Source: Erinaceus europaeus (taxonomy: Eukaryota > Chordata > Mammalia > Eulipotyphla > Erinaceidae). Taken from it: a stretch of DNA of 64,000 nucleotides. Positions 1 through 11,809 of the stretch are shown one piece after another (the first letter of the stretch is position 1; every line of letters starts with the position of its first letter). The notes under the pieces are model-generated. The model ran no database searches and was not told the DNA's origin. It worked only from the letters and a program-made list of their open reading frames with translations. The position numbers and the translations under genes were made by a program. Where the stretch lies: assembly GCF_950295315.1 (NCBI RefSeq), contig NC_080168.1, positions 65,853,254 through 65,917,253 on the forward strand, read 5' to 3'.

Positions 1-106
1 TTGTGAATAAAGAAATACAGCTTCCCTGCCCAGCCGTGTGACCTCGAGTCTCTCTCTACCGCCGCGAAGCTAGCCCGGCCTGCTGGAGCCCCAAACTTTA
101 ACGACA
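1..106 (+). mobile_element. 3' end of a retroviral-type LTR inserted in L1-a
   Basis: The sequence has an AATAAA signal at positions 7-12 and then a GC-rich U5-like stretch ending ACGACA. It shares CGAAGCTAGCCCGGC with the LTR-like unit at 2937-3245 (opposite strand). L1 sequence starts abruptly at 107. Its upstream part is outside the window. Confidence 0.6.
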
Positions 107-2936
107 GTTCCTTTGTTCTTTTTCTTCTAGGTCTTTAACATGTGCAATCAGGCTGTTTATTTGTGCTTTTTCTTGTTTCCTAATGTGTGCTTGTATGCCT
201 ATGAACTTCCCTCTCAGTACTGGCTTAGCTGTGTCCCAAATATTTTGATAGCTTCTGTCTTCATTTTCACTGAACTCTCAAAATATTTTGATTTCTTCCT
301 TTATTTCCTCTTTGACCCAGTAGTTGCTAAGTAGTATACTGCTGAGCTTCCACATTTTGGGACTATTACTGATCTTTTGTTCATTGGCAACTGTTAGTTT
401 AATTCCACTGTGGTCTGAGAAGATGCGTGGGATGATTTCAATGCTCTTGAATTGGCTGATGCTGTCTTTGTGACCTAACATATGGTCTATCCTTGAGAAT
501 GACCCATGTGGACTTGAGTAAAATGTGTATTCCAGTTTCTTGGGATGAATGACTCTGAAAATGCCCAATAGTTCTAGTTTACCTATCTCCTCAATTAGCT
601 CCCTCACGTCTTTTTTTTATTTTCTGCCTGCATGACCTGTCAAGTTGAGAGTGTGGTGTTGAAGTCCCCTACTATGACTGTGTTGCTGCTAATATATTGC
701 TGTAGCTCTTTCTGTAGATGTTTGATGTATTTAGATGGCTTTTCATTGGGTGCATAGATGTTAATAATTGTCAAGTCCTCTTGATTGACTGATCCTCTGA
801 GCATTAATTAATGTCCCTCCCTATCTTTTTAAATTTTATTTATTTTAAAGTCTATTGTGTCAGATATGAGAATACCTGTTCCTGCCCTTTTTTTGTGGGC
901 TGTTGGCTTATATGATCGTTTTCCATCCTTTCACTTTGAGTCTGTGTTTATCTTGTTGAGTTAGGTGGGTTTCCTGTAGACAGCATATTGTTGGGTTGTG
1001 TTTTCTGATCCATCTTCCTACTCTGTGTCTTTTAATAGGTGAATTCAGGCCATTGACATTTATTGATATCAAAGACTGAAGATATTTTAACGCCATTCTT
1101 GTATATTTTTAGTCTTATGATTTATGGTGGTCTGTTTATAGGAGACTTTTCAGAACTTCTTTCAGGGTAGGCTTGGTGATAGTTGATTCTTTCAACTGTT
1201 GCCTGTCTGAGAAGGTTTTTATGCCTCCATCTAGTCTGAATGACAGTCTAGCAGGATATAGTAGTCTTGACTGAAAGCCTTTCTCAGTGAGCACTCGATT
1301 GATATCTTGCCATTCTCTTCTGGCCTGTAGTGTTTGTGTGGAAGTCTGCTGCTAATCTTACGGGTTTTCCTCTGTAGGTGACTCTTTGTTTTTCTCTTGC
1401 ACCCTTCAGATCCTTTCTTTATCCTTATTCCTTTCCATTCTAAATATGATGTTGTCTTGTTGTATATAAGCCAGGGTTAATTCTGTTTGTGACCACTGGG
1501 CTTCTTGAACCTTTATGTCTTTGACGTTGTCTAGACTAGAGAAGTTCTCAACTATGATGTCCTGAAGAATGCTTTCTTCCCCCTTCCTCTCTTTCTTCCT
1601 CTGGTAAGCCTTTAAAGCATATATTATTTCTTTTGAAGTCATCCCATAGGTCTCTGTTGTTGTTTTCAGCATCTCTTAATTTCTTTTTGAGATCTCTTAC
1701 TTCTTTTTTAGTTGTCTCTAATTCATCCTCAATCTTGCTAATTCTGTCTTCAGCCTCATTGATTCTATTCTCTCTCCCCTCTACTGTTTTCTGGAGTTCA
1801 TCTATTTTGTTTCCCTGTTCTGATACTGTTTTAGCTTGTTCTGCTAGTTGTGTTCTTATCTCAGCTATGTCAGCTTTCAGCTCTCTAATAACCTTGAGAT
1901 AATTAGTGTTGTCTTCCAGGGTCTCATCTGTTATTTCTGCATTTCTGATGACAATTCTTTGAAACTATTTACTCACTCCTGTGATGTTGATCTCATTATT
2001 TTGTGCTTCTATCTCTGGGGGGCTTTTAGCTGGACTCTTGTCCTGGTCCATTTCTCCAATATTTCTTCTTGTTGGTTTAACCATTCTATATAGTATGTGA
2101 GGAGGTCCCTCTCTCAGTACTTTTCCAACTACTGATCACTCTTGCCTGGATTGACTTGTGTCTAAGTAAGGAACTTAAAGAGTTCACAGTTGTGTAAATT
2201 GACAGTTGTTTCAATATTATTTTAATCCCTGAGTTGGAGCACAGTGTCTTCCTTTTAAAACCTCTTATGTTCTTTTTTTCCCTGTAGGCTATGTGAGCCT
2301 GAGGGCTTTTAAATTATAAGTAAGATTGTTAGCTTAACCCCTCACTTCTGACGAAGAGTTAAAGCAGTGTGTGCAGAGATAGACCAGTGGTTATGCAAAG
2401 AGACTCACACCCCAAGGATCCAAAGCTCCAGGCTCAATTCAGCTTCTCTGCCAAGCTGAGCAACACTGCTGGGCCCTATGAGTTTCTAAACAAGTCCCGT
2501 TTATAGTCTGTAGGTTCTGAGGTAACTATTCACTATGTTTCTCATCAGGAGAACAACATGGGAAGGCTCCCACCACACAGCCCAACCACTAAGCCACTAA
2601 GGTGTAGATCTTCTCCTGAGTTTCCTGGTTAGTTCTCTGTCCCCTGGTGTCAGCACAGGGCCTCCCCTCTGCTGCCCCAGCCTCTGATGGCAATAATAAT
2701 GGAGACTCACAGTTGCATTTGGTGAGTCTTAGGGGAGTCCTCTCCTCCCTTCAGCAATCTTTTTGTTGGTAAAACCGACTGCAGGTGGTGCCTCAACTGG
2801 TAAACTGCTGGACTGTTACCAGCCACTTAATCTCTCCCTAGTCTACTCTCTGTTCACGAACCACACGTATTTGCACTCACCGGCGATTTGGTGGGTTCCT
2901 GAAGTCATTCTAGTCCTGCCTTGTTGCCGGTCCCAG
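107..2936 (-). mobile_element. L1-a: LINE-1 on the minus strand (5'UTR, ORF1, start of ORF2)
   Basis: Read on the minus strand this matches L1-b: 5'UTR at about 2936-2095, decayed ORF1 at about 2090-1100, and ORF2 starting at 1096 with MALKYLQSLISINVNGL. The endonuclease part contains QETHL and, at 278-607, SRIDHMLGHK and FSDHSG. Stops and frameshifts break both frames. The left end is cut by an LTR at 106. The 5' tip continues at 9151 after two later insertions. Confidence 0.88.
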
Positions 2937-3245
2937 TTCAGGGTGCCAGATGCCGGGCTAGCTTCGCAGGCGGGAGAGAGAGACTACATGGCTGAGCTGG
3001 GAATGCAGTTCAATCTTTACTGAGCAGGAATGCAGTTGGATCTAGCTATTCTCTAATCACAAAGCTGTCCTATATATCTCCTGAGGCGGAAGTATCAGGA
3101 AGAAGAAGTAGGTAGAATGGGGGTGGGAAGAAGGAAAAAGTGTGCAAACCAGTGGGGATTAAGCCAATGAAAACAATGATTATGTAAATAGACCACAGCA
3201 TCAGTCAAGCAATGCAACAGAAGGGGTCTTAGAAGCAGAATTTAG
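2937..3245 (-). mobile_element. LTR-like element inserted in L1-a 5'UTR (remaining 13 bp at 9138-9150)
   Basis: On the minus strand it has a TATATAGG box, an AGTAAA signal and a U5-like end with CGAAGCTAGCCCGGC shared with the LTR at 1-106. No coding region is present. It is flanked by CCTTGTTGC-GTCCCAG blocks at 2919-2936 and 9151-9167, and was itself split by L1-b. Confidence 0.6.
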
Positions 3246-3284
3246 GGTGATTCGACTTCCAGAGGCAGAGCTACAAGCAGCAGA

Positions 3285-3347
3285 TCGCTTTCTCTCCTCT
3301 CCTCTCCTCTCCTCTCCTCTCCTCTCCTCTCCTCTCCTCTCCTCTCC
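3285..3347 (+). repeat. (TCTCC)n array in L1-b 5'UTR
   Basis: About twelve TCTCC pentamers sit between the 5' tip and the conserved CAACTAGGAATACC block of the L1 5'UTR. The matching position in L1-a carries a TCCCC array. Confidence 0.9.
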
Positions 3348-4038
3348 CGGATCAACTAGGAATACCAAAGGAGACCACCCGGGACTGAAACAAGACAGGA
3401 CTAGAATGACCACAGGAACCCAGTAAATCACCAGTGAGTACAAACACGTGTGGCTGGTGACAGAGAGGAGAGAGGAGCCTAAGGAGAAATTAAGTGACTG
3501 CTAACAGTTCAGCAATTTATCAATTGAGACACCACCTCCAGTCTGCTCCACCAACAAGGGGACAGCTTAAGGGAGGAGAGGACTCCCCAGAGACTCACCA
3601 AGTGCAACTCTGAGTCTCCATTGCTACTACCCTCAGAATCTGGAGCAGCGACAGGGAGGGACACCAGGGGACAGAGATCTAACCAGGAAACTCAGAAGAC
3701 CTATACCTCGATGGCATAGATGAGGGGCTGTGAAAGTCTTTTTGCATAACCACTGGATAATCTCTGCCACACCCTGCTTTATCTCTTGGTCAGGAGTCAG
3801 TGATTAAGCTAAGAAGCCTATTGATAGTTTGAAAGCCCTCAGGCTCCCATAGCCTACAGGGAAGAAAAAAAAAAGAGGCTTTTAAACCACTGAGCTCCAA
3901 CTCAGGGATTGAAACAATTGTTAACTTCCAACACTGTGAACCCTTTAATTAACTTACTTAGTCACAAGTCAATCCAGGCAATAGTGATCAATAATTTGAA
4001 AATTACTGATAAAGGGAACTCATAACATAATATATAAA

Positions 4039-5096
4039 ATGGTTAAAACAACAAGAAAAAATACTGGAGAATCGAACCAGGACAAGAGTCCAGCTAAAAG
4101 TCCTCCAGAGGGTGAAGCACAAAACAACGAGTTCAACATCAAAACATTAGCTAGGGAAATAATAACAGGAGTGAGTAAAGAATTTGAAAAAATTATAATC
4201 AGAAATGCAGGAACAACAAATGAGAATATGGAAGAAAATACTAATTATCTCATGTTTATTAGAGAGCTGAAAGCTGAAATAGCTGAGCTAAGAATGCAAC
4301 TAGCTGAACAAGCTAAAACAGTATCAGAGCAGGGCAACAAAATAGATGAACTCCAGAAAACAGTAGAGGGCAGAGAGAATGGAATCTATGAGGCTGAAGA
4401 CAGAATTACCAAGATTGAGGATGAATTAGAGACAACTAAAAAAGAAGTAAGAGATCTCAAAAAGAGATTAAGAGATGCTGAAAGCAATAATAGAGTCCTA
4501 TGGTATGACTTCAAAAGAAACAATATATGCATTATTGGCATACCAGAGGAAGAAAGAGAAGGAGAGGAAGAAAGCATTTTCCAGGCCATAATAGTTGAAA
4601 ACTTCTCTAGTCTATACAACATCAAAGACATAAAGATCAAGAAGCCCAGAGGGTCCCAAACAGAATTAACCCAGACCTAAAGACACCAAGACATATCATA
4701 CTTAGAATGGAAAGGAATAAGGATAAAGAAAGGATCCTGAAGGCTGCAAGAGAAAAACAAAGAGTCACCTACAAAGGAAAACCCATAAGATTAGCAGCAG
4801 ACTTCTCCACACAAACACTACAGGCCAGAAGAGAATGGCAAGATATCTATCGAGTGCTCAATGAGAAACGCTTTCAGCCAAGAATACTATATCCTGCTAG
4901 ACTGTCATTCAGACTAGATGGAGGCATAAAAACCTTCTCAGACAAGCAACAGTTGAAGGAATCAACTATCACCAAGCCTGCCTTGAAAGAAGTTCTGAAA
5001 GGTCTCCTACAAACAACCAGACCACCACAAATAGGACATATATCAAAACACTCTAAAACTCAGCAAGAATGGCGTTCAAATATCTTCAGTCTTTGA
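4039..5096 (+). pseudogene. L1-b ORF1 (nucleic-acid-binding chaperone), frameshifted
   Basis: ORF1p is the RNA-binding trimeric coat protein of L1. The first 213 codons hold a basic N-terminus and a long coiled coil (about residues 70-150, for example AEIAELRMQLAEQAKTVSEQ), then the start of the RRM-like domain. A one-base shift between about 4640 and 4667 brings a stop at 4680. The frame then continues with NPDLKTPRHI, AREKQRVTYKGKPIRLAADF and ARREWQDIYRVLNEK to a stop at 5094-5096. The C-terminus overlaps the ORF2 start by 28 bases. Confidence 0.9.
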
Positions 5097-8000
5097 TATC
5101 AATAAATGTCAATGGCCTGAATTCACCTATTAAAAGACACAGAGTAGGAAGATGGATCAGAAAACACAACCCAACAATATGCTGTCTACAGGAAACCCAC
5201 CTAACTCAACAAGACAAACACAGACTTAAAGTGAAAGGATGGAAAACTATCATACAAGCCAATGGCCCACAAAAAAGGGCAGGAACAGCTATTCTCATAT
5301 CTGACACAATAGACTTTAAAATAGGTAAGATTAAAAAAGATAGGAATGGACACTACTTAATGCTCAGAGGATCAGTCAATCAAGAGGACTTAACAATTAT
5401 TAACATCTATGCACCCAATGAAAAGCCATCTAAATACATCAAACTTCTACTGAAAGAGCTACAGCAATATATTAACAGCAACACAATCATAGTAGGGGAC
5501 TTCAACACCACACTCTCTCAACTTGACAGATCATCCAGGCAGAAAATCAATAAAGACATAAGGGAGATAAATGAAGAGATAGATAAACTAGAACTACTGG
5601 GCATTTTCAGAGTCATTCATCCCAAGAAACTGGAATACACATTTTACTCAAGTCCACATGGGTCATTCTCAAGGATAGACCATATGTTAGGCCACAAAGA
5701 CAGCATCAGCAAATTCAAAAGCATTGAAATCATCCCACGCATCTTCTCAGACCACAGTGGAATGAAACTAACACTTAACAATCAAACAAAGATTAGTAAC
5801 AGTTCCAAAATGTGGAAGCTCAACAGTACACTTCTTAACAACTTCTGGGTCAAAGAGGAAATCAAGGAAGAAATCAAAATGTATCGAGAGTTCAATGAAA
5901 GGATGACACAAGCTATCAAAATATTTGGGACACAGCTAAAGCAGTCCTAAGAGGGAAGTTCATAGCTATACAAGCACACATTAGGAAACAAGAAAAAGCA
6001 CAAATAAACAGCCTGATTGCACATCTTAAAGACCTAGAAGAAGAACAACAAAGGAACCCTAAAGCAACCAGGACAGAAATCACTAAAGTTAGGGCAGAAG
6101 TAAATAACATTGAGAATAAGAAAACCATAGAAAAGATCAACAAAAGTAAATGTTGGTTCTTCGAAAGAGTAAACAAAATCGACAAACCTTTAGCCAGACT
6201 CACAAAACAAAAAAGGGAGAAGACCCAAATAAATCAGATAGTAAGTGAAAGAGGAGATATCACAACAGACACTGCAGAAATTCAACATATCATGTGAGGC
6301 TTCTATGAACAACTATATGCCACCAAGCTAGAGAACCTGGAAGAAACGATTTCCTAGATACCTACCAACTTCCAAAACTAAGTAAAGAGGAAGTAGATAA
6401 CATGAACAGGCCCATCACAGCTAACGAAACTGAAACAGTTATCAAAAATCTCCCCAAAAATAAAAGTCCTGGACCAGATGGTTTTACAAATGAATTCTAC
6501 AAAACCTTCAAAGAAGAAATAATACCTCTACTTTTAAAAGTCTTCCAGAAGATTGAAGACACTGGAATACTCCCTTCCAGCTTCTATGAAGCCAACATCA
6601 CTCTGATACCAAAAGCAGACAGGGACACAACCAAAAAAGAAAACTACAGACCAATATCTCTGATGAACATAGATGCTAAAATACTGAACAAAATTCTAGC
6701 CAACCGGATACAGCAGTATATCAAAAAGATTGTTCATCATGACCAAGTGGTGTTTATCCCAGGCATGCAAGGTTGGTTTAATATATGTAAATCAATCAAT
6801 GTGATCTACCACATCAACAAAAGCAAGACCAAAAACCACATGGTCATATCAACAGATGCAGAGAAAGCCTTTGACAAAATACAACATCCCTTTATGATCA
6901 AAACACTACAAAAATGGGAATAGATGGAAAATTCCTCAAGATAGTGGAGTCTATATATAGCAAACCTACAGCCAACATCATACTCAATGGTGAAAAACTG
7001 GAAGCATTTCCACTCACATAAGGTACTAGACAGGGCTGCCCACTATCACCATTACTATTCAACATAGTGTTGGAAGTTCTTGCCATAGCAATCAAGCAGG
7101 AACAAGGAATTAAAGGGATACAGATTGGAAGAGAAGAAGTCAAACTCTCCCTATTTGCAGATGACATGATAGTATACATGGAAAAACCTAAGGAATCCAG
7201 CAAAAAGCTTTTGGAAATCATCACGCAATACAGTAAGGTGTCAGGCTATAAAATTAACATTCAAAAGTCAGTGGCATTCCTCTATGCAAACACTGAGTTA
7301 GAAGAAGTTGAAATCCAGAAATCAATTCCTTTTACTATAGCAACACAAACAATAAAATATCTAGGAGTAAGCCTAACCAAAGAAGTGAAAGACTTGTATA
7401 CTGAAAATTATGAGTCACTACTCAAAGAAATTGAAAAAGACACAAAGAAGTGGAAAGATATTCCATGTTGATGGGTTGGAAGAATTAACATCATCAAAAT
7501 GAATATATTACCCAGAGTCATCTACGAATTTAATGCTATTCCCATCAAGATCCCAAGCACATTTTTTAGGAGAATAGAAAAAAAATGCTACAAATGTTTA
7601 TCTGGAACCAGAAAAGACCTAGAATTGCCAAAACAATCTTGAGAAAAAAAAACAGAACTGGAGGCATCACACTCCCAGATCTCAAACTGTATTATAGGGC
7701 CATTGTCATCAAAACTGCTTGGTACTGGAACATGAATAGACACACTGACCAGTGGAATAGAATTGAGAGCCCAGAAGTGAGGCCCCACACCTATGGACAT
7801 CTAATCTTTGACAAAGGTGCCCAGACTACTAAATGGAGAAAGCAGAGTCTCTTCAACAAATGGTGTTGGAAACAATGGGTTGAAACATGCAGAAGAATGA
7901 AACTGAATCACTGTATCTCACCAAATACAAAAGTAAATTCCAAGTGGATCAAGGACTTGGATGTTAGACCACAAACTATCAAATACTTAGATGAAAATAT

Positions 8001-8767
8001 TGGCAGAACTCTTTTCCGCATACATTTTAAAGACATCTTCAATGAAACGAATCCAATTACAAAGAAGACTAAGGCAAGTATAAACCTATGGGACTACATC
8101 AAATTAAAAAGCTTCTTCACAGCAAAAGAAACCACTACCCAAACCAAGAGACCCCTCACAGAATGGGAGAAGATCTTTACATGCCATACATCAGATAAGA
8201 GTTTAATAACCAACATATATAAAGAGCTTGCCAGACTCAACAAGACAACAAATAAACCCATCCAAAAATGGGGGGAGGACATGGACAGAATAGTCACCAC
8301 AGAAGAGATCCAAAAGGCCGAGAAACACATGATAAAATGCTCCAACTCTCTGATTGTCAGAGAAATGCAAATCAAGACAACAATGAGATATCACTTCACT
8401 CCTGTGAGAATGTCATACAGCAGAAAGGTAATAGCAGCAAATGCTGGAGAGGGTGTGGGGTCAAAGGAACCCTCCTGCACTGCTGGTGGGAATGTCAATT
8501 GGTCCAACCTCTGTGGAGAACAGTCTGGAGAACTCTCAGAAGGCTAGAAATGGACCTACCCTATGACCCTGCAATTCCTCTCCTGGGGATATATCCTAAG
8601 GAACCCAACACATCCATCCAAAAAGATCTGTGTACACATATGTTCTTGGCAGCACAATTTGTAATAGCCCAAACCTGGAAGCAACCCAGGTGTCTAACAA
8701 CAGATGAGTGGCTGAGCAAGTTGTGGTCTATATACAGAATGGAATACTACTCAGCTATAAAATGGTG
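5069..8767 (+). pseudogene. L1-b ORF2 (endonuclease / reverse transcriptase), broken
   Basis: ORF2p nicks target DNA and copies L1 RNA into it. The endonuclease domain (5069 to about 5800) is open and keeps QETHL, NIYAPN, VGDFNT, SRIDH and SDHS, which carry the catalytic residues. A frameshift near 5920 leads to a stop at 5948. Other stops lie at 6296, 6921 and 7019, with further shifts near 7470-7585 and 8450. The reverse transcriptase core is readable in pieces: [42 protein letters not shown] and the catalytic LFADDMIVY near 7150. A C-terminal Cys-rich stretch near 8450-8480 is also present. It cannot make a full protein. Confidence 0.92.
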
Positions 8768-9150
8768 ACTTCACCATTTTCAGCCGATCTTGGATGGACC
8801 TTGAAAAATTCATGTTAAGTGAAATAAATCAGAAACAGAAGGATGAATATGGGATGCTCTCACTCTCAGGCAGAAGCTGAAAAACAAGACCAGAAAAGAA
8901 AACACAAGTAGAACCTGAAATGGAATTGGCATATCTCACCAAAGTAAAAGACTCTGGGGTGGTTGGGTGGGGAGAATACAGGTCCATGAAGGATGATAAA
9001 TGACATAGTGGGGGTTGTATTGTTAAATGGGAAACTGGGGAATGTTATGCATGTACAAACTATTGTATTTAATGTTGAATGTAAAACATTAATTCCCCAA
9101 TAAAGAAATAAATTTTAAAAAAAGAAGCAGAATTTAGAAGCAGACCAATA

Positions 9151-9345
9151 CCTTGTTGCAGTCCCAGATGATTTCCTTTGGTATTCCTAGTTGACAGAGG
9201 AGAGGGGAGGGGAGGGGAGGGGAGGGGAGGGGAGGGGAGGGGAGGGGAGGGGAGGGGAGGGGAGGGGAGGGGAGGGGAGGGGAGGGGAGGACAGGACAGA
9301 AACACAGCTGCTGCTACTCCATAGCCCCACCTCCTGAAGTCTTAA
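9151..9345 (-). mobile_element. L1-a, 5' tip separated by later insertions
   Basis: The minus strand reads the L1 5' end, then a TCCCC pentamer array, then TCAACTAGGAATACCAAAGG, matching L1-b at 3350-3370. It continues L1-a from 2919-2936, with a shared 17-18 bp block on each side of the insert. Confidence 0.8.
9199..9290 (+). repeat. (GGGGA)n array in L1-a 5'UTR
   Basis: About eighteen GGGGA units on the plus strand (TCCCC on the L1 sense strand) occupy the same 5'UTR site as the TCTCC array in L1-b. Confidence 0.93.
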
Positions 9346-9768
9346 AACTTTTTAGAGGGAGGAATGAAGTCCCTAGAGCCTTTCTGCCTAGCTAGTCACT
9401 ATCAGTGAGAAAATCACGCACAACGAGATGAGGCAACCGGCATGGCCAGATGAGGAGCCCTGGGCTAGAACGCAGTGCTCTGCCCACTCGGGTCACTGGC
9501 CTCTTACCAGGACTCATTCGCATAAGGACTAACTCCTACACCCTAAGCAGCCAGTCTCTCCTGGTTTCTCACTGACCAAACTCAAAATCCTCAGGTCCAG
9601 GTAGGTCGACACCCAATCTAGTGACTTAGTTATTATTTATATATTTAGACATGTCCCTATCCTCTTAAACAAAATTTTAAAAAGGAAAAAGGTGCAATTA
9701 TAATTGTGAAGTTTGTGGGAAAGACAAAGGTATTCATACAAAAAATATTTTTGCAAGTTATTGTGCCA
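9346..9768. other. Intergenic, nothing recognised
   Basis: There is no open frame with coding features and no repeat I can identify. Confidence 0.5.
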
Positions 9769-9930
9769 TTTTATTTATGTATGTATTTATTGGAGGCAGA
9801 GAAATTGTAAGGGGAGAGGGGAAATAGGGAGGGGGAGAGAGAGACCTGAAGGACTGCCCTACTGCTTGTGGAGAGAGGGCTAGAGCCTGGGTCCTTGTGC
9901 CTGGGAACAGGTGTGCCACTTCCTGGCCCC
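9769..9930 (-). mobile_element. SINE type A2
   Basis: Reverse-oriented tRNA-like SINE: T-rich start, GA-rich body, then GCCTGGGTCCTTGTGC and a head ending in CTGGCCCC. Confidence 0.8.
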
Positions 9931-10815
9931 TAATTGAGTCACTTTTAGGAGAGGCTACACAGAATGTGATTCAGGTTTATTTCTTCATTCTGACCTAAGG
10001 GATTACTCAGGCTGGAGCCAAAGAAAAACAAGTGTTCCAACAAGATTTTCAGAGACATTTTACAAGTTAACTCTCAAAAATCAATACTTTGAGGGACAAG
10101 CCACAATCTCATCTTTATGTATGATTCAGTCTGCTGAAAGAGAAAGAAAAAAAAGCAGCCATATCTTTTTTTCATTTAAGGATCAAAGAGAAAGAAACCT
10201 CCCACAAAGGAGAGAAACTAATTGACCAGCCCAGCAGTTTGGATCTCGCTGTGGTTGAGAGGGTGTTTACTGCCACCCAGTGGTTTACTAAGCCCACTCA
10301 ACTCCACTTTAAGCCGCCTCATTTTCTAATGGCTGTTTCTTAACTTCTCCCATCAAGAGAACTGTTCGTGAACTGACATTTTCTTATTTGCTTTTGCTTG
10401 AGCTCTTTTACCGAAGTGGCCAGGAATCTGGGGGAGGTGAGGCTTGCCCTCAGCACACCGGCAGGCGGTGACAGCGCTGGTGCCCAGAGGGAGAGCCCCC
10501 TCTAAAAGGCCTGGTGAGGAGGGCAGTGTCTGCATCCTTTCACTGCAGCTGCTCCTGCAGAGCACATGATCACGTTGGCACCAGCCCCAGGCTCGCCGAC
10601 CCAACTTTGGAGGTTCCTGGGAGACATCTAGAGACTGGGACTTGCAGAGCAGCAGGGGCTTCATTCATATTGTGGTGTCCGTCTGTACACCCAGGAACTG
10701 CAGGTGACTCTTATACCCTCAAATCTGGGCGCCAGTGATAGAGCAGGAAGGGCATAAAGCAGGGGTTCCCAGAGTGTGCTAAACACAGAGAAGAGTCTAG
10801 GGACCCCTTTAAAAA
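9931..10815. other. Intergenic, nothing recognised
   Basis: Short frames occur on both strands at 10353-11023 but overlap each other and show no domain, so I do not call a gene. Confidence 0.5.
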
Positions 10816-10965
10816 TACCAATACCCAGGGAGAGCTCATGTGTTACTATGTGCAAGGACCCAGGTTCCATCTCCCGGCCACCAGATGGGAATGCCTGCAG
10901 AGGAAGAAGCTTCACAAGCAGTGAAGCTTGGTGCGCTCTCTCTCCTCTTCCAGGTTCAATCCCCA
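10816..10965 (+). mobile_element. SINE type A2, diverged
   Basis: TGTGCAAGGACCCAGGTTCC, then CCTGCAGAGG and AAGCTTCACAAGCAGTGAAG match the A2 head and core. Confidence 0.7.
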
Positions 10966-11429
10966 GTACTCCCAACAGCCAGAGCTGACCAGGGCTCCAG
11001 TAAAAACATGACAGCCTTATCACTGCAGCACGTCAACATCACAGCAGTAGCTACCACCCCCACTGCACTGGAGAACTCCCAGTTGCTTTCTGTGGCCAAG
11101 ACATTCAACGTCACTCTCTGACAGGTATGTATCATGTTCTGCTTAGCTACTCACCATTCTGTGCATGCAGTTCCCCACATACACACATCTTCTAATTGGG
11201 GGTCTGTACCTTTGACCATCATCTTCCCAGTGCCCCAGCACAAAGTCCCTTGTAACAACCATTCTATCCTATCTCTCTCCCTCTCTGAGTCAAAGTCAGG
11301 CTTCCACAGAGAAGCAACACCATATGGTACTTTTCCTTCTCTACCTGGATTGATTTCACTTCCTGAAATGTCCGCAAATCCCATTTTAGTAATAAATGAC
11401 AGGGTGTCCTTTCTTGTGGCTGATATCCA

Positions 11430-11700
11430 TGTGCACATGTACATATTCATACATACAAGTGTGCATATGCATACATAGTGTGCAACATTCGTACATATGT
11501 GTGCACATGCATATCTCTGTGGAATGTTCATACATACATGTGTATATGCATACATGGTGTGCAACATTCACACATGTACACATGCTTGTTTATGTGTGGA
11601 ATGTTCACATATGTGTGCATATACATACTGTGAAATGTTCATCATGTGTACATACGCTTGTTTATATGTGGAGTGTTCGTCATAAGTGTGCATACATACT
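11430..11700 (+). repeat. Tandem repeat, unit about 75 bp, 3-4 copies
   Basis: Units beginning GTGTGCAACATTC (11477), GTGTGCAACATTC (11555) and GTGAAATGTTC (about 11629) repeat a TG/CA-rich pattern with GGAATGTTCA and GCATACAT. The copies are diverged. The region is open in several frames because of its composition, not because it is coding. Confidence 0.8.
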
Positions 11701-11809
11701 GGAACTTTACCAGTCACCTGCTGAAGGGCACTCAGGCTGTCTGCATGTCTTGGCTATTCTAATCAAAACCACACACACGAGGCTGCAGAGATCTGTGAGA
11801 CCGTGTTTT

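Larger units (their letters stand above)
3246..9122 (+). mobile_element. L1-b: near full-length LINE-1, defective
   Basis: It is bounded by a perfect 15 bp target-site duplication AGAAGCAGAATTTAG at 3231-3245 and 9123-9137, so the 5' end is complete. It has a 5'UTR with a TCTCC pentamer array (3246-4038), ORF1 (from 4039), ORF2 (from 5069), and a 3'UTR ending AATAAAGAAATAAA plus an A-rich tail. Frameshifts and stops in both frames make it inactive, but the intact duplication points to a fairly recent insertion. Confidence 0.95.

Noticed and set aside
5069..8767. L1-b as a currently active source element
   Set aside because: ORF1 has a frameshift and ORF2 has several stops and shifts, despite intact endonuclease motifs and LFADD.
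9199..9290. CRISPR array or other spaced repeat system
   Set aside because: The repeats are contiguous pentamers without spacers in a vertebrate L1 5'UTR; no array of spaced repeats exists anywhere in the window.
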